Positions 9,257 through 17,937 of a stretch of DNA of 64,000 bases are shown one piece after another. A program made the translations under genes and the position numbers. Origin of the DNA: JBELHR01 sp049607205 (GTDB lineage: Bacteria; Bacteroidota; Bacteroidia; Flavobacteriales; Flavobacteriaceae); NCBI GenBank assembly GCA_049607205.1, contig JBMYWH010000007.1, positions 1 through 64,000 of the forward strand. Reading direction: 5' to 3'. The notes under the pieces are model-generated. The model was not told where the DNA came from. It worked only from the letters and a program-made list of their open reading frames with translations, and searched no databases. Each line of letters opens with the position of its first letter. Within the stretch, counting starts at the first letter, position 1.

Positions 9257-9559
9257 GTGTCAAAAAAGGCCGCATCTAAATTCTCAATCATTCTGATGAT
9301 TCTCCTGGTAGTCTCACCCATCGTTTGGGTAGCGGTTGACCAGAGTATGGAATGTACTTTTCTGATGAGTGATGCAGAAGAGGAGTCTCAGGGCGCCGAA
9401 AAAGAGTATGACATCGAGGTTTGGTTTCCGAATTTTAAATCAAAAAACTCACCGTATTTTAAGGGAGTTTCTAAGAACAGACTGGAATATTTTTTCAAAA
9501 GATACAGTCAACCACATTCTGCAATTATATCCCCACCGCCTGATTTATTCAAGGGATAA
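9257..9559 (+). CDS. Small single-pass membrane protein, unknown function (GTG start)
   Basis: 100 residues starting at a GTG; no in-frame ATG gives a comparable N-terminus. A lysine-rich start is followed by one hydrophobic segment (about residues 8-26) and a charged, aromatic tail ending in a proline cluster. A TATCTTCG -7-like element sits at 9225-9232, about 25 bp before the start. It is 84 bp upstream of the SulP gene on the same strand and may be its partner, but I do not recognise the family. Confidence 0.55.
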   Translation: MSKKAASKFSIILMILLVVSPIVWVAVDQSMECTFLMSDAEEESQGAEKEYDIEVWFPNFKSKNSPYFKGVSKNRLEYFFKRYSQPHSAIISPPPDLFKG

Positions 9560-9643
9560 GCACAAATTTTCATAAGGCCCTCCGGGCCCAAAACCTATTT
9601 TTTCAAATTAACTGACTCATAAAGTCAGTAAAAATCAATTAAC

Positions 9644-11233
9644 ATGTTTAAGTATATCAAAAATGATTTACCGGCAAGTATTGTCGTGTTTTTTGTGGCC
9701 CTGCCACTATGTTTAGGAATTGCACTCGCCAGTGGTGCTCCTCTATTTTCTGGATTAATCGCCGGAATTGTAGGAGGAATCGTAGTAGGAGCCTTGAGTG
9801 GTTCTAAAGTTGGTGTAAGTGGACCTGCTGCAGGACTTGCGGCTATCGTACTTACCGCTATTGGAACTTTAGGAGGTTATGAAAACTTCTTAGTAGCAGT
9901 AGTTCTTGGAGGTATCATGCAGTTAGTATTCGGAATTTTAAAGGCCGGAGTTATTGGATACTACTTCCCTTCTTCAGTAATTAAAGGAATGCTTACCGGT
10001 ATCGGGATCATCATTATCCTAAAACAAATCCCTCATTTCTTCGGATACGATGCTGATCCAGAAGGTGATTTTGCATTCTTCCAAGTCGATGGAGAAAACA
10101 CTTTTTCTGAAATCTTCGTAGCCCTTAATAACATCAGTATAGGATCAACGATCATCGGATTAGTTGGTTTAGCGATATTGATTCTTTGGGACCGTGTACT
10201 TTCTAAAAAAGGAAAAATCTTCCAATTAATCCAAGGTCCTTTAGTGGCTGTAGTTCTAGGTATTGTATATTATATGACAACAAGCTCAAATGAATCTTTG
10301 GCCATCAGTGCAGACCACCTTGTAAGTGTTCCTGTGCCGGATAGTGTTGATTCATTTTTAGGGCAGTTTAGCTTCCCTAATTTCTCAGCAATCACCAACC
10401 CTCAGATTTGGGTTGTAGCATTTACTATTGCATTGGTTGCGAGTTTAGAGACTCTTTTATCCGTAGAGGCTACAGATAAATTAGATCCACACAAGAATGT
10501 AACGCCAACCAACCGCGAGCTTTTAGCCCAAGGTAGTGCAAACATTCTTTCAGGTATGATTGGAGGACTTCCTATTACTCAGGTAATCGTTCGTAGTTCT
10601 GCAAACATCCAGTCTGGAGCGAGAACAAAATTATCGGCAATTATCCATGGTTTCTTCTTGTTGATTTCTGTAATCTTGATCCCAACTTTATTGAACAAAA
10701 TACCTTTATCAGTACTTGCTGCTGTACTATTCGTAGTTGGTTATAAATTAGCTAAACCTGCTTTATTTAAGCAAATGTTCAACCTAGGGTGGAAACAGTT
10801 TGTACCGTTTATCGTGACTATTTTAGGAATCGTATTCATGGATTTACTTGTTGGTATTACTCTAGGTCTTTTAGTAGGTATCGCAGTAATCTTATTAAAG
10901 TCGTACCAAAACTCTCACTTCCTTCACATCGAAGACAAGAGTAATGGTAAGAGCAAGATCAAAATGAGATTGGCAGAAGAAGTAACATTCTTTAACAAAG
11001 GTGCGATCTTAAGAGAGTTAGATGAACTTCCTAAAAACTCTCACTTAGAGTTGGATGTAAGACAAACTAAATATCTAGACAATGATATTATCGAAATTCT
11101 TGAAGATTTCTCATTGAAAGCTAAAGAACGAAATATCGATATCGAGATGGTTTCTGAAAAAGGAAGCTACCTAAATCTAGACAGCTATATTGAATTCTTT
11201 AAAGAAGAAAAAAAGAAGAAGCATACAGCTTAA
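9644..11233 (+). CDS. SulP (SLC26) family inorganic anion transporter
   Basis: 529 residues: a polytopic membrane domain of 10 or more helices (about 1-430) and a C-terminal cytoplasmic STAS-like domain (about 440-525). The family transports sulfate, bicarbonate or related anions, often with sodium or proton coupling. The glycine-rich segment GLIAGIVGGIVVGALSGSKVGVSGPAAG near residues 35-62 is the usual TM3-region signature. No carbonic anhydrase gene is adjacent, so bicarbonate cannot be favoured over sulfate from context, though four sulfatase-type enzymes elsewhere would release sulfate. Ends at a clear terminator. Confidence 0.92.
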   Translation: MFKYIKNDLPASIVVFFVALPLCLGIALASGAPLFSGLIAGIVGGIVVGALSGSKVGVSGPAAGLAAIVLTAIGTLGGYENFLVAVVLGGIMQLVFGILKAGVIGYYFPSSVIKGMLTGIGIIIILKQIPHFFGYDADPEGDFAFFQVDGENTFSEIFVALNNISIGSTIIGLVGLAILILWDRVLSKKGKIFQLIQGPLVAVVLGIVYYMTTSSNESLAISADHLVSVPVPDSVDSFLGQFSFPNFSAITNPQIWVVAFTIALVASLETLLSVEATDKLDPHKNVTPTNRELLAQGSANILSGMIGGLPITQVIVRSSANIQSGARTKLSAIIHGFFLLISVILIPTLLNKIPLSVLAAVLFVVGYKLAKPALFKQMFNLGWKQFVPFIVTILGIVFMDLLVGITLGLLVGIAVILLKSYQNSHFLHIEDKSNGKSKIKMRLAEEVTFFNKGAILRELDELPKNSHLELDVRQTKYLDNDIIEILEDFSLKAKERNIDIEMVSEKGSYLNLDSYIEFFKEEKKKKHTA

Positions 11234-11240
11234 TCAAAAC

Positions 11241-11270
11241 AAAAAGCCAGATCGTTTGATCTGGCTTTTT
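11241..11270 (+). terminator. Rho-independent terminator after SulP gene
   Basis: Perfect 13-bp stem AAAAAGCCAGATC / GATCTGGCTTTTT with a GTTT loop and T run, eight bases after the stop codon. Confidence 0.88.
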
Positions 11271-11326
11271 GTTTTGCACTATAAATTATGGCATTATAAT
11301 TGAGCATTTTAGAGAAACTAACCACT

Positions 11327-11671
11327 ATGAAAAACCGGATTCTTATCCTCGGTATGGCACTCACCTTGCTATACAGCTGTAGCTCGACAAAAAAACTTTA
11401 CAGTTTCCCCTCCGATTATGAAAGCGCCTATTACAAACACTTGAAAGGGAATTCCGATTCCTATGCCAGGGTTTTACAAGAAATGTTTAGAGACATAAGA
11501 AATCAAGAGAATGCAAAAATACCCCCGGGCCTCTATGCCGAATATGGCTTCATACTTCTTGCCCAAGGGCATAAGAATCGTGCACAAATCTACTTTGATA
11601 AAGAAATTCAAGAATACCCTGAGAACAGCTATTTCATCCACTTAAAACTCCAGCAACATGAAGCTCGTTAA
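11327..11671 (+). CDS. DUF4810 family lipoprotein
   Basis: 114 residues with a lipoprotein signal (Cys18 in LLYSCSS). The mature part contains the DUF4810 pattern: a Tyr-rich start, PPGLYAEYGFILLAQG, then YFDKEIQEYPENSYFI. These proteins are usually encoded between a CsgG-like lipoprotein and a DUF799 lipoprotein. Here the DUF799 gene follows with a 14-bp overlap, implying translational coupling, but no CsgG gene is upstream. The start at 11327 is chosen because it begins the signal peptide; an in-frame start at 11300 is unlikely. Function unknown, presumed cell-envelope associated. Confidence 0.8.
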   Translation: MKNRILILGMALTLLYSCSSTKKLYSFPSDYESAYYKHLKGNSDSYARVLQEMFRDIRNQENAKIPPGLYAEYGFILLAQGHKNRAQIYFDKEIQEYPENSYFIHLKLQQHEAR

Positions 11672-12347
11672 ACTACTATTCTTAGGCCTTCTAATTACTT
11701 CTTGCGCTTCGGTCAATAGAGAAGGACATATTAAGGTCACAAAAGGAAATGTCTATGAGGCATGCTACAGGGAAAACCCAAAAACCATCCTGGTCGTTCC
11801 ACCGATCAACCACACCAAAATGACTCGCGCCACTAATGCCTTACTCGCTGATCTCATTCCCAGAATTCAACAAAAAGGATATAATGTTCTTCCCCTTCCG
11901 GCATCTTGGAAGGCTATCGAAGCACAAGGCTTAAGCTCAATGACCATGAATCATGAAAATTTACCTCTTCGAGAATTCTATGAAGCCTTCGGTGCCGATG
12001 TGGTTTTACTTATAGACATCCACGAAGCAGCCAAGGACTTCACATCGGAGCAAGAGGGAGTGTGGGCCGCGGTAAGCTATAATTTGGTCAGTACTGAATC
12101 AGAACAAAATCTTTGGTTTCAGTCCAAAAGCATTTTTGTGAGCACTACAATACTCACAGAAGGTGATACTTTAGGAGATGCAATCATTTCCTCTATTTTC
12201 TCTTCAATTTCAACCGCATCAACATCTCAACTCAAGCTCATCCAAAAAATCAACAAAGAAACAGTTCAAGATCTTCCCGCTGGATTCTATTCTCCTAAAA
12301 ACGGAATCGACGATACAGAAATTGTTTATGTTTTACCAGAATACTAG
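11658..12347 (+). CDS. DUF799 family lipoprotein
   Basis: 229 residues with a lipoprotein signal (Cys16 in LITSCAS). The body matches DUF799 (GNA1162-like): TILVVPPINHTKMTRATN, then the hydrophobic strand ADVVLLIDIHEA and a C-terminal helix region. The structurally characterised relative has a TolB-N/ABC-type alpha-beta fold, and a role in envelope assembly or transport is assumed. It overlaps the DUF4810 gene by 14 bp. The usual CsgG partner is missing in this window. Confidence 0.82.
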   Translation: MKLVKLLFLGLLITSCASVNREGHIKVTKGNVYEACYRENPKTILVVPPINHTKMTRATNALLADLIPRIQQKGYNVLPLPASWKAIEAQGLSSMTMNHENLPLREFYEAFGADVVLLIDIHEAAKDFTSEQEGVWAAVSYNLVSTESEQNLWFQSKSIFVSTTILTEGDTLGDAIISSIFSSISTASTSQLKLIQKINKETVQDLPAGFYSPKNGIDDTEIVYVLPEY

Positions 12348-12446
12348 CCCCGTCTACCCTTTTATAGGTATTTGCGAAATATCCCCAATACTCAATGGAT
12401 TTTTAATTACTTTTAATCCCGTAAATAACCAACTAATCTTAACCCC

Positions 12447-13064
12447 ATGAAAAACAAAATCATCTTAACCCTAGGGCTTATTATAGCTTTTTCAACCGCT
12501 TCATTTGCACAGTTTGGTGTGCGTGCCGGAGCTAACTTTTCTACATTAAGTTTGAACGAAGACTTCATTGATACCGCAACAAATTCAACTACAGGATACC
12601 ACGTAGGAGCTAATTTATTAGTTGGACTTGGACCTGTTGGAGTTGAAGTAGGTGCTTACTGGTCTACAACTGGATCGGAAATCGTAGTAAATGAAGGACT
12701 TGATGTAATCAAAAACCAAGTAAACCTTGACTATATCCAAGTTCCTGTTGCTTTACGTGTAAACTTCTTCCCTATGCTTTATGGAAAAGTAGGAGGATAT
12801 GTTGCTGGAAACATTAAAGCAGCATCTGAGCTTTACGAAATCTCTCAAGGAGGTGATATCACAGAAGATACCCTTGACTTAGCTGACGAAATCAGCAAGT
12901 TTGACGGAGGTCTTGTATTTGGATTAGGAGCAAAAATCTCTAAACTTGAAATCGAGGGAGGATTTGATCTTGGTCTAGTAAATATCGCTGAACCTACTGC
13001 TGACCTAAGTGAATTAGACATGTCTAATGCAGTATACAAAGTAGGAGTTACTTACAGATTCTAA
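12447..13064 (+). CDS. Outer-membrane beta-barrel protein (PorT/OMP_b-brl_2 type)
   Basis: 205 residues: a Sec signal peptide cleaved after SFA-Q (about residue 21), then FGVRAGANFSTLSLN, which is the usual first strand of small Bacteroidota eight-stranded barrels. Alternating strands follow and the terminal sequence YKVGVTYRF ends in phenylalanine as expected for BAM recognition. No enzymatic motif. It is monocistronic, follows the DUF799 gene by 99 bp and ends in a terminator. Confidence 0.85.
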   Translation: MKNKIILTLGLIIAFSTASFAQFGVRAGANFSTLSLNEDFIDTATNSTTGYHVGANLLVGLGPVGVEVGAYWSTTGSEIVVNEGLDVIKNQVNLDYIQVPVALRVNFFPMLYGKVGGYVAGNIKAASELYEISQGGDITEDTLDLADEISKFDGGLVFGLGAKISKLEIEGGFDLGLVNIAEPTADLSELDMSNAVYKVGVTYRF

Positions 13065-13082
13065 TAAAATTAAACAACATAC

Positions 13083-13110
13083 AAACCGTCCTTTTTGGGC
13101 GGTTTTTTTT
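13083..13110 (+). terminator. Rho-independent terminator after barrel protein gene
   Basis: Stem 13083-13091 with 13097-13105 (AAACCGTCC / GGGCGGTTT, one G-U pair), a five-T loop and a run of eight T. Confidence 0.85.
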
Positions 13111-13159
13111 GCTTTATACTAAAGGTGCGCTATCCCTCGTTTTTAAAAAAGACGAAAAC

Positions 13160-13189
13160 TAACGAATTCGTTATATAACAAAATCGTTA
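13160..13189. repeat. Palindromic repeat copy 2 upstream of small HTH gene
   Basis: A 30-bp core with outer TAACGA/TCGTTA and a central GTTATATAAC palindrome, 27 of 30 positions identical to copy 1 at 2476-2505 in the same orientation. The flanking arms of copy 1 are not conserved here. It lies 30 bp before the start of the HTH gene at 13220, so it could be that gene's operator or a dispersed element. Confidence 0.6.
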
Positions 13190-13219
13190 TTTTTTAAGAA
13201 TTTAAAAAGAGAGACACCT

Positions 13220-13612
13220 ATGCTTCAGCCTTTACCTATCAAACGAAAAGACCCCATCTTCATCCAAGTATTTTATAAAGATGTAGATAGACACTTTGCT
13301 TGTGGCGAAACTCCTAAGGGCTTCTATGTTTGTGGAGGAAAGAATTTACAAGAATTGCGGCATGGGATTATGCAACATGATATACAACACGTAAGAAAGG
13401 TCCAATATTTCATGGACCTGACTTCTGTATTGAATTTGTTTCCTGAGTTTAATCTTGAGGTTTTGGCCCGGAGGGCCGGGACCAATGCATCCCTTTTGAG
13501 GCAATACAAACGAGGTCTTACAAAGCCATCGATCAAACAACAAAAAAGGATTTTAACGGCAATTCATCACTTTGCTAAAGAACTTTTAGCAACGGCAATC
13601 GATGAACCTTGA
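13220..13612 (+). CDS. Small helix-turn-helix protein, Cro/CI-like C-terminus
   Basis: 130 residues. The N-terminal 65 residues form a beta-rich segment (FIQVFYKDVDRHFACGETPKG) that I do not recognise. Residues about 78-120 look like an XRE-type helix-turn-helix: LEVLARRAGTNASLLRQYKRG then KPSIKQQKRILTAIHH. It may be an antitoxin-like regulator, but no toxin gene is adjacent. A palindromic repeat shared with another site lies just upstream. Its 3' end overlaps the converging ExbB-like gene by 46 bp, which is unusually long for this chromosome. Confidence 0.65.
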   Translation: MLQPLPIKRKDPIFIQVFYKDVDRHFACGETPKGFYVCGGKNLQELRHGIMQHDIQHVRKVQYFMDLTSVLNLFPEFNLEVLARRAGTNASLLRQYKRGLTKPSIKQQKRILTAIHHFAKELLATAIDEP

Positions 13613-13911
13613 AGAATTAGGAAAATTAAAGCTCCATACAAGGTTGGGATCATGGATACGCGAAGTCCACCGTACAACATTTGTGGGCTAACGGATCCTA
13701 CCTCTTGGAGGGTTGAGAATGCGGAATACAATCCGATGAGTTGTCCGAAGACTCCGAGGACCAGTGCAAAGAGTCCAATTCGGGAAACTACAGTAATTTC
13801 ATCTACTTGTTTTTTCATAATGCTTCGCACAATAATTGCAATTCCTGCTATGAAGCTAATGGTTAATAGGCTCATAAATAATAGGCCTCCTTGGTAAAAT
13901 AAGTCTAACAT
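13567..13911 (-). CDS. Short MotA/TolQ/ExbB-like membrane protein
   Basis: 114 residues with three hydrophobic segments (about 8-28, 43-65 and 85-108). The last two and the intervening loop (SVSPQMLYGGLRVSMIPTLYGALIFLI) resemble the conserved ExbB/TolQ region that faces the proton channel. It is about half the usual family length, and no ExbD/TolR partner is next to it. The family energises outer-membrane processes by proton flow; that role here is inference. It overlaps the HTH gene's 3' end by 46 bp. Confidence 0.6.
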   Translation of the reverse strand: MLDLFYQGGLLFMSLLTISFIAGIAIIVRSIMKKQVDEITVVSRIGLFALVLGVFGQLIGLYSAFSTLQEVGSVSPQMLYGGLRVSMIPTLYGALIFLILQGSSIAVAKSSLAK

Positions 13912-14061
13912 AATTTTAAATTTAATGATTTAATTTTGATAGTGCTAAGCTCCGTCAATCTTTAAGTTTTTTCAAGGTCGTTTAGGTTTCTAGAGCTGTC
14001 GTTTAGGTGATTTATGCTCTTTAAGGCCTTGTTTTTGAAGGGAGTTCTGTATTTTTCGACT

Positions 14062-14820
14062 ATGAAAGAGATTCCTTTTAAATATCATGTGACCTATTGG
14101 GTTTTTATCATAATTGCCTTGACTTTGTTTTTTGGGAGGTCCTGGGAAAATCCTATTGGTGGCTTTTTTGTAGTGACCTGTTTATTCCCTGTAGTTCTTG
14201 GATGGTCCTATCTTTTGAATTTTTATTTGATTCCTACATTTTTTGACAAAGGGGCTTACGGGAAGTTTGTACTCTATAGTATCTATGCTTTTATCCTTGC
14301 TCTATACATTGAGGTTTGGATGGTACTTTTGGCTTTTATGTACTTGGGTAATTTTAGCTTTGAAGGCTTGGCTCCTTCTATTTTAGATTTAGTTAATGTT
14401 ACCACGACGCTCTTTTTACTCGTTGGATTGAGCACGGCAATTTTGATGATTATGAAACTTAAGAAGACTGATGTGGTAGAGGATATAGATCTTCAATTTA
14501 CCTCCAAAAGAAAAAACACTACGCTTTCTTCTTCCAAGATAGAATATATTGAAAGTTTAAATGGAAAGGTCTGGTTTCATCTTACAGAAGGCAGGTCTAG
14601 TATTGAAACTTCGGAAAAACTTTCTAGTTTGATGGAAAAATTACCTGGTCATTTCCTGAGAATGCATCGCTCCTTTATTGTGAATTCTAATGAGGTTTTG
14701 ACCTATAATCAAGAGGGTGTAGTTCTTAAATCAGGAGAACAACTTTCTTGGGGTAGAGCCTATAAAAAGGAAGCTTTAGATTATATTAGTTCACCCAATT
14801 CTGGATTTTCAGGGTCATAG
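14062..14820 (+). CDS. Membrane-bound LytTR family transcriptional regulator
   Basis: 252 residues: four hydrophobic segments in the first 145 residues, then a LytTR DNA-binding domain (about 155-250) with FLRMHRSFIVNSNEVLTYN. No receiver domain. A TATTTTTCG element at 14050-14058 just before the ATG, with TTG about 18 bp upstream, looks like a promoter giving a very short leader, so the start at 14062 is preferred over the in-frame ATG at 14014. The sulfatase gene follows after 13 bp and may be cotranscribed. Confidence 0.8.
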   Translation: MKEIPFKYHVTYWVFIIIALTLFFGRSWENPIGGFFVVTCLFPVVLGWSYLLNFYLIPTFFDKGAYGKFVLYSIYAFILALYIEVWMVLLAFMYLGNFSFEGLAPSILDLVNVTTTLFLLVGLSTAILMIMKLKKTDVVEDIDLQFTSKRKNTTLSSSKIEYIESLNGKVWFHLTEGRSSIETSEKLSSLMEKLPGHFLRMHRSFIVNSNEVLTYNQEGVVLKSGEQLSWGRAYKKEALDYISSPNSGFSGS

Positions 14821-14833
14821 ACTTAAAGTATAC

Positions 14834-16225
14834 ATGCATAAAATCAGTTTTTTAATCTTCGTAATTCTTTGCTATTTTCCTTCTGTGGGGCAAAAAAAGA
14901 CCAATGTTCTCGTCATTTTAGTAGATGATATGGCATGGAATGACCCAAGTTATAGGCAGCAGGGACTTTATGAAACACCAAATATAGACGCTCTGAGCAA
15001 GGTATCTTATCGCTTTGATAATGCATACGCAGCGGCTTCCATTTGTTCTCCAACTCGAGCGGCGTTATTGACAGGAAATCACCCTGCACGCTTGGCTATT
15101 ACGGATTGGATTCCAGGAGATCGAGCCAAAGGAAAACTAATAAAAGAACCAACGATTGAAAATCAACTTCCCTTGGAGCAAGTTACTCTAGCAGAAATGT
15201 TTAAAGAGCAAGGCTATGTTACTTTTTTTGCCGGTAAATGGCACCTAGGTGGAGAAGGTTTTTTGCCCGAGCAACAAGGTTTTGATCAAAATTTCGGGGG
15301 TAATCATACAGGAACACCTAAAGGAGGTTATTACAGCCCTTATTTGAACCCACAACTATCTGATGGACCAGAGGGAGAATATCTCGCCGATCGATTGAGT
15401 AATGAACTCCTTGATTTTATTGAACGTAATAAGGAGGAGCCTTTTTTTGCCTTCCTGCCCTACTATACAGTACATACGCCTATACAGGGTAATAAATCCC
15501 ATTTGAAATATTTCCAAGAAAAGAAAACCACTATGTCCTGGGAGGAATCTTTAACAATTTCAGAACCAGGAGCTTTGACAAGAGTAAACAAAGACAACGT
15601 GGATTATGCTTCCATGCTTTATGCAATGGATGTAAATATTGGAAAGATAATACAAGGGCTTAAAGATTTAGGCATTTATGATCAAACCTTGATTGTATTT
15701 ACCTCGGACAACGGAGGTTTATCAACACTGACTGATGGCTATAACCGTCCAGGACCCACCTCGGTATTACCTCTACGTGGGGGGAAAGGATGGCTGTATG
15801 AAGGAGGGATTAAGGTCCCTTTGTTGATCAAACCCGCTGAGGAACTTTCAAGTCCTAAGATTCAATCTGATTTGATTCTTTCTCAAGATCTTTTTCCTAC
15901 AATTCTAGATTTAGCGGGAGTAGAATCTTTGCAAAATATTGATGGTGTTCCAATTGATTTTGGGCCTGAGAGTTCTCGAAGAACTGCCATTTGGTACTAT
16001 CCACACTATCATGGAAGCGGCTGGAAACCAGGAATGAGTATCAGAGAGTCTAATTGGAAATTAATTTATTTTTTCGAGGGCGATTCTTACGAACTATATG
16101 ATTTAATCCAGGACCCTGAAGAACAGAAAAACGTATCGAGCAGCTTTCCAACTGTAACTCAACGATTATATTCTAAAATGATTGAGGATTTGAATTCTAA
16201 AAACGCTCGATGGCCTAGCCGATAA
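14834..16225 (+). CDS. Formylglycine-dependent sulfatase (arylsulfatase A type, S1 family)
   Basis: 463 residues with a Sec signal peptide (about 1-19), so periplasmic or secreted. Metal-binding DD (31-32) precedes the maturation motif CSPTR with Cys71, the residue converted to formylglycine. Later landmarks are GKWHLG and the metal site SDNGG. Family members hydrolyse sulfate esters of carbohydrates or aryl compounds. It lies 13 bp after the LytTR gene, suggesting joint transcription. No glycoside hydrolase is adjacent, so the substrate cannot be inferred. The sequence is clearly divergent from the two other S1 sulfatases in this window. Confidence 0.9.
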   Translation: MHKISFLIFVILCYFPSVGQKKTNVLVILVDDMAWNDPSYRQQGLYETPNIDALSKVSYRFDNAYAAASICSPTRAALLTGNHPARLAITDWIPGDRAKGKLIKEPTIENQLPLEQVTLAEMFKEQGYVTFFAGKWHLGGEGFLPEQQGFDQNFGGNHTGTPKGGYYSPYLNPQLSDGPEGEYLADRLSNELLDFIERNKEEPFFAFLPYYTVHTPIQGNKSHLKYFQEKKTTMSWEESLTISEPGALTRVNKDNVDYASMLYAMDVNIGKIIQGLKDLGIYDQTLIVFTSDNGGLSTLTDGYNRPGPTSVLPLRGGKGWLYEGGIKVPLLIKPAEELSSPKIQSDLILSQDLFPTILDLAGVESLQNIDGVPIDFGPESSRRTAIWYYPHYHGSGWKPGMSIRESNWKLIYFFEGDSYELYDLIQDPEEQKNVSSSFPTVTQRLYSKMIEDLNSKNARWPSR

Positions 16226-16260
16226 AGAATTCGTATCTTTAGACAACTAAGTATCTAAAG

Positions 16261-17937
16261 ATGAAGACAGTCAGTGACCAAATATTAGCTAATCTAAAAA
16301 GAGTTGGAGTTCGTAAGATTTTTGGAATTCCAGGTGATACCATCGATACTTTGATGGAGAGTATTCGAAAGGATAAAGAAGTAGATTTTATTATCTGTAG
16401 GCATGAAGCAAATGCTGCATTTATGGCAAGTGGTCATAGTCGCATCACCGGAGAACTTTCTGTCGTTGTTGCCTGTCAAGGTCCCGGAGCAAATAATTTA
16501 GTCAATGGACTTGCAGATGCCGCTGGAGATCGAATCCCGGTACTGGCTATAACCGGTCAAGTAGATTCTTCTCGAATCGGAACCGGAATGCCCCAGGAAT
16601 CGTCTCAATTGAAATTATTTGATGATATCACGGTATTCAATAGCGAAGCAAGAAATGTTGAAAATCTGATGAATATGCTTCACATTGGAGTACATAGCGC
16701 CCTTGAAAAAAAAGGTGTGGCTCATATTTCAATTCCTTCCGATATAATGAAGGAAAAGCCCATTGATTATCCATCTTTAGAGGAGCATCAAGGTGATCAA
16801 TCATTTTTACAGGCCCCGGAAAATTTGATGGAAGAGGCTTTAGAAAGGATTGATAAGAGCAAAAAAACGGCAATACTTTATGGAGCTGGTGCAAAGGGAT
16901 TTGAGGGTCAAGTTTATGCTCTTTCTAAGCAGTTGAATGCCCCTTTAATCTATACGACGAGGTCTAAAGAACTGATTGATAATAACAGTCCTAACGTAAT
17001 AGGAGGTATAGGAATTATGGGAAACCATCCAGCGAATAAATACCTTCATGAATGTGATCTGTTGATAATTCTAGGCTGTAATTTTGCCTTCAAAGAGTTC
17101 TATCCCAATGTGGATATGATTAAGGTAGATAACAATTCCTTTAGGCTCACGGCACATCTTCAGGTTGCCTATCCTATTTTAAGTGATTTGGGCCCTGTCT
17201 TAAGTTATTGGCTCACACATGTTTCTCCTAGGGATTCAGATACTTTTCTTAAAAGTGCACAAAAAGATTGGATACGCTATATTGATGAGTTTAATTTTAA
17301 AGGGATTCCGAAATTAAGATCTAAGTATTTACACCCGGCTATCGTGATGGCGCATTTGAATGAATTCTTTCAAGATGATGCCATAATCGTTGGAGACTCC
17401 GGAACAACCACAATATGGTTTAACAACGTAGTTCAAATGCGCCCTAGTCAGCGCTTTATTTGGTCGGCAAATTTAGCCACTTTAGGAGGAGCTTTAGGTC
17501 AAGCCATCGGTGCATCTTTTGCTGCTCCCGAGCAACCCGTGTACGTCCTTGCCGGAGATGGTGGGTTTCACATGTCTTTGCCCGATTTGATTACTGCTCA
17601 GATGTATCATCGAAATATTGTCTGTATTATATTGAATAATAGTAGTTATGGATTCATCGAATTTGAGGAGCGATCCCATGACGGTAATGTTCCTTCTGGA
17701 ACGCATTTCCTCAATCCAGATTATGCGAAATTAGCAGAGTCTCATGGAGCAAAAGGCTACAGAGTTGAAAATGAAGAGTCTTTTAAAGAGGTTTTACAAC
17801 AGATTGAATCGCCTAGTGGATTAGTGGTGATTGATTGCATTGTGGATCCTAAAGCGATACTCATCCCCCCTGCAGTGACTAAAGAAATGGCAGGGAATTA
17901 TATAAAAAGTGAAATTAAAAGCTGGTTTAACTCATGA
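16261..17937 (+). CDS. Thiamine-diphosphate enzyme, pyruvate oxidase / acetolactate synthase-like
   Basis: 558 residues with the three ThDP-enzyme domains: a PYR domain with catalytic glutamate in RHEANAAF (about E45), a central FAD/NAD-like domain, and a PP domain with the ThDP motif GDGGF ... LNNSSYG (about 430-465). It most resembles pyruvate-oxidase-type proteins (PoxB-like) rather than true acetolactate synthase. The product is unproven. It overlaps the next gene by 4 bp (ATGA), so the two are translationally coupled. A TATCTTTA element at 16234-16241 may be its own promoter. Confidence 0.85.
   Translation: MKTVSDQILANLKRVGVRKIFGIPGDTIDTLMESIRKDKEVDFIICRHEANAAFMASGHSRITGELSVVVACQGPGANNLVNGLADAAGDRIPVLAITGQVDSSRIGTGMPQESSQLKLFDDITVFNSEARNVENLMNMLHIGVHSALEKKGVAHISIPSDIMKEKPIDYPSLEEHQGDQSFLQAPENLMEEALERIDKSKKTAILYGAGAKGFEGQVYALSKQLNAPLIYTTRSKELIDNNSPNVIGGIGIMGNHPANKYLHECDLLIILGCNFAFKEFYPNVDMIKVDNNSFRLTAHLQVAYPILSDLGPVLSYWLTHVSPRDSDTFLKSAQKDWIRYIDEFNFKGIPKLRSKYLHPAIVMAHLNEFFQDDAIIVGDSGTTTIWFNNVVQMRPSQRFIWSANLATLGGALGQAIGASFAAPEQPVYVLAGDGGFHMSLPDLITAQMYHRNIVCIILNNSSYGFIEFEERSHDGNVPSGTHFLNPDYAKLAESHGAKGYRVENEESFKEVLQQIESPSGLVVIDCIVDPKAILIPPAVTKEMAGNYIKSEIKSWFNS

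Noticed and set aside
13324..13543. Two minus-strand reading frames of 65-70 codons inside the HTH gene
   Set aside because: They are shadows of the 13220-13612 gene, have cysteine- and arginine-rich unnatural composition and no start signal.
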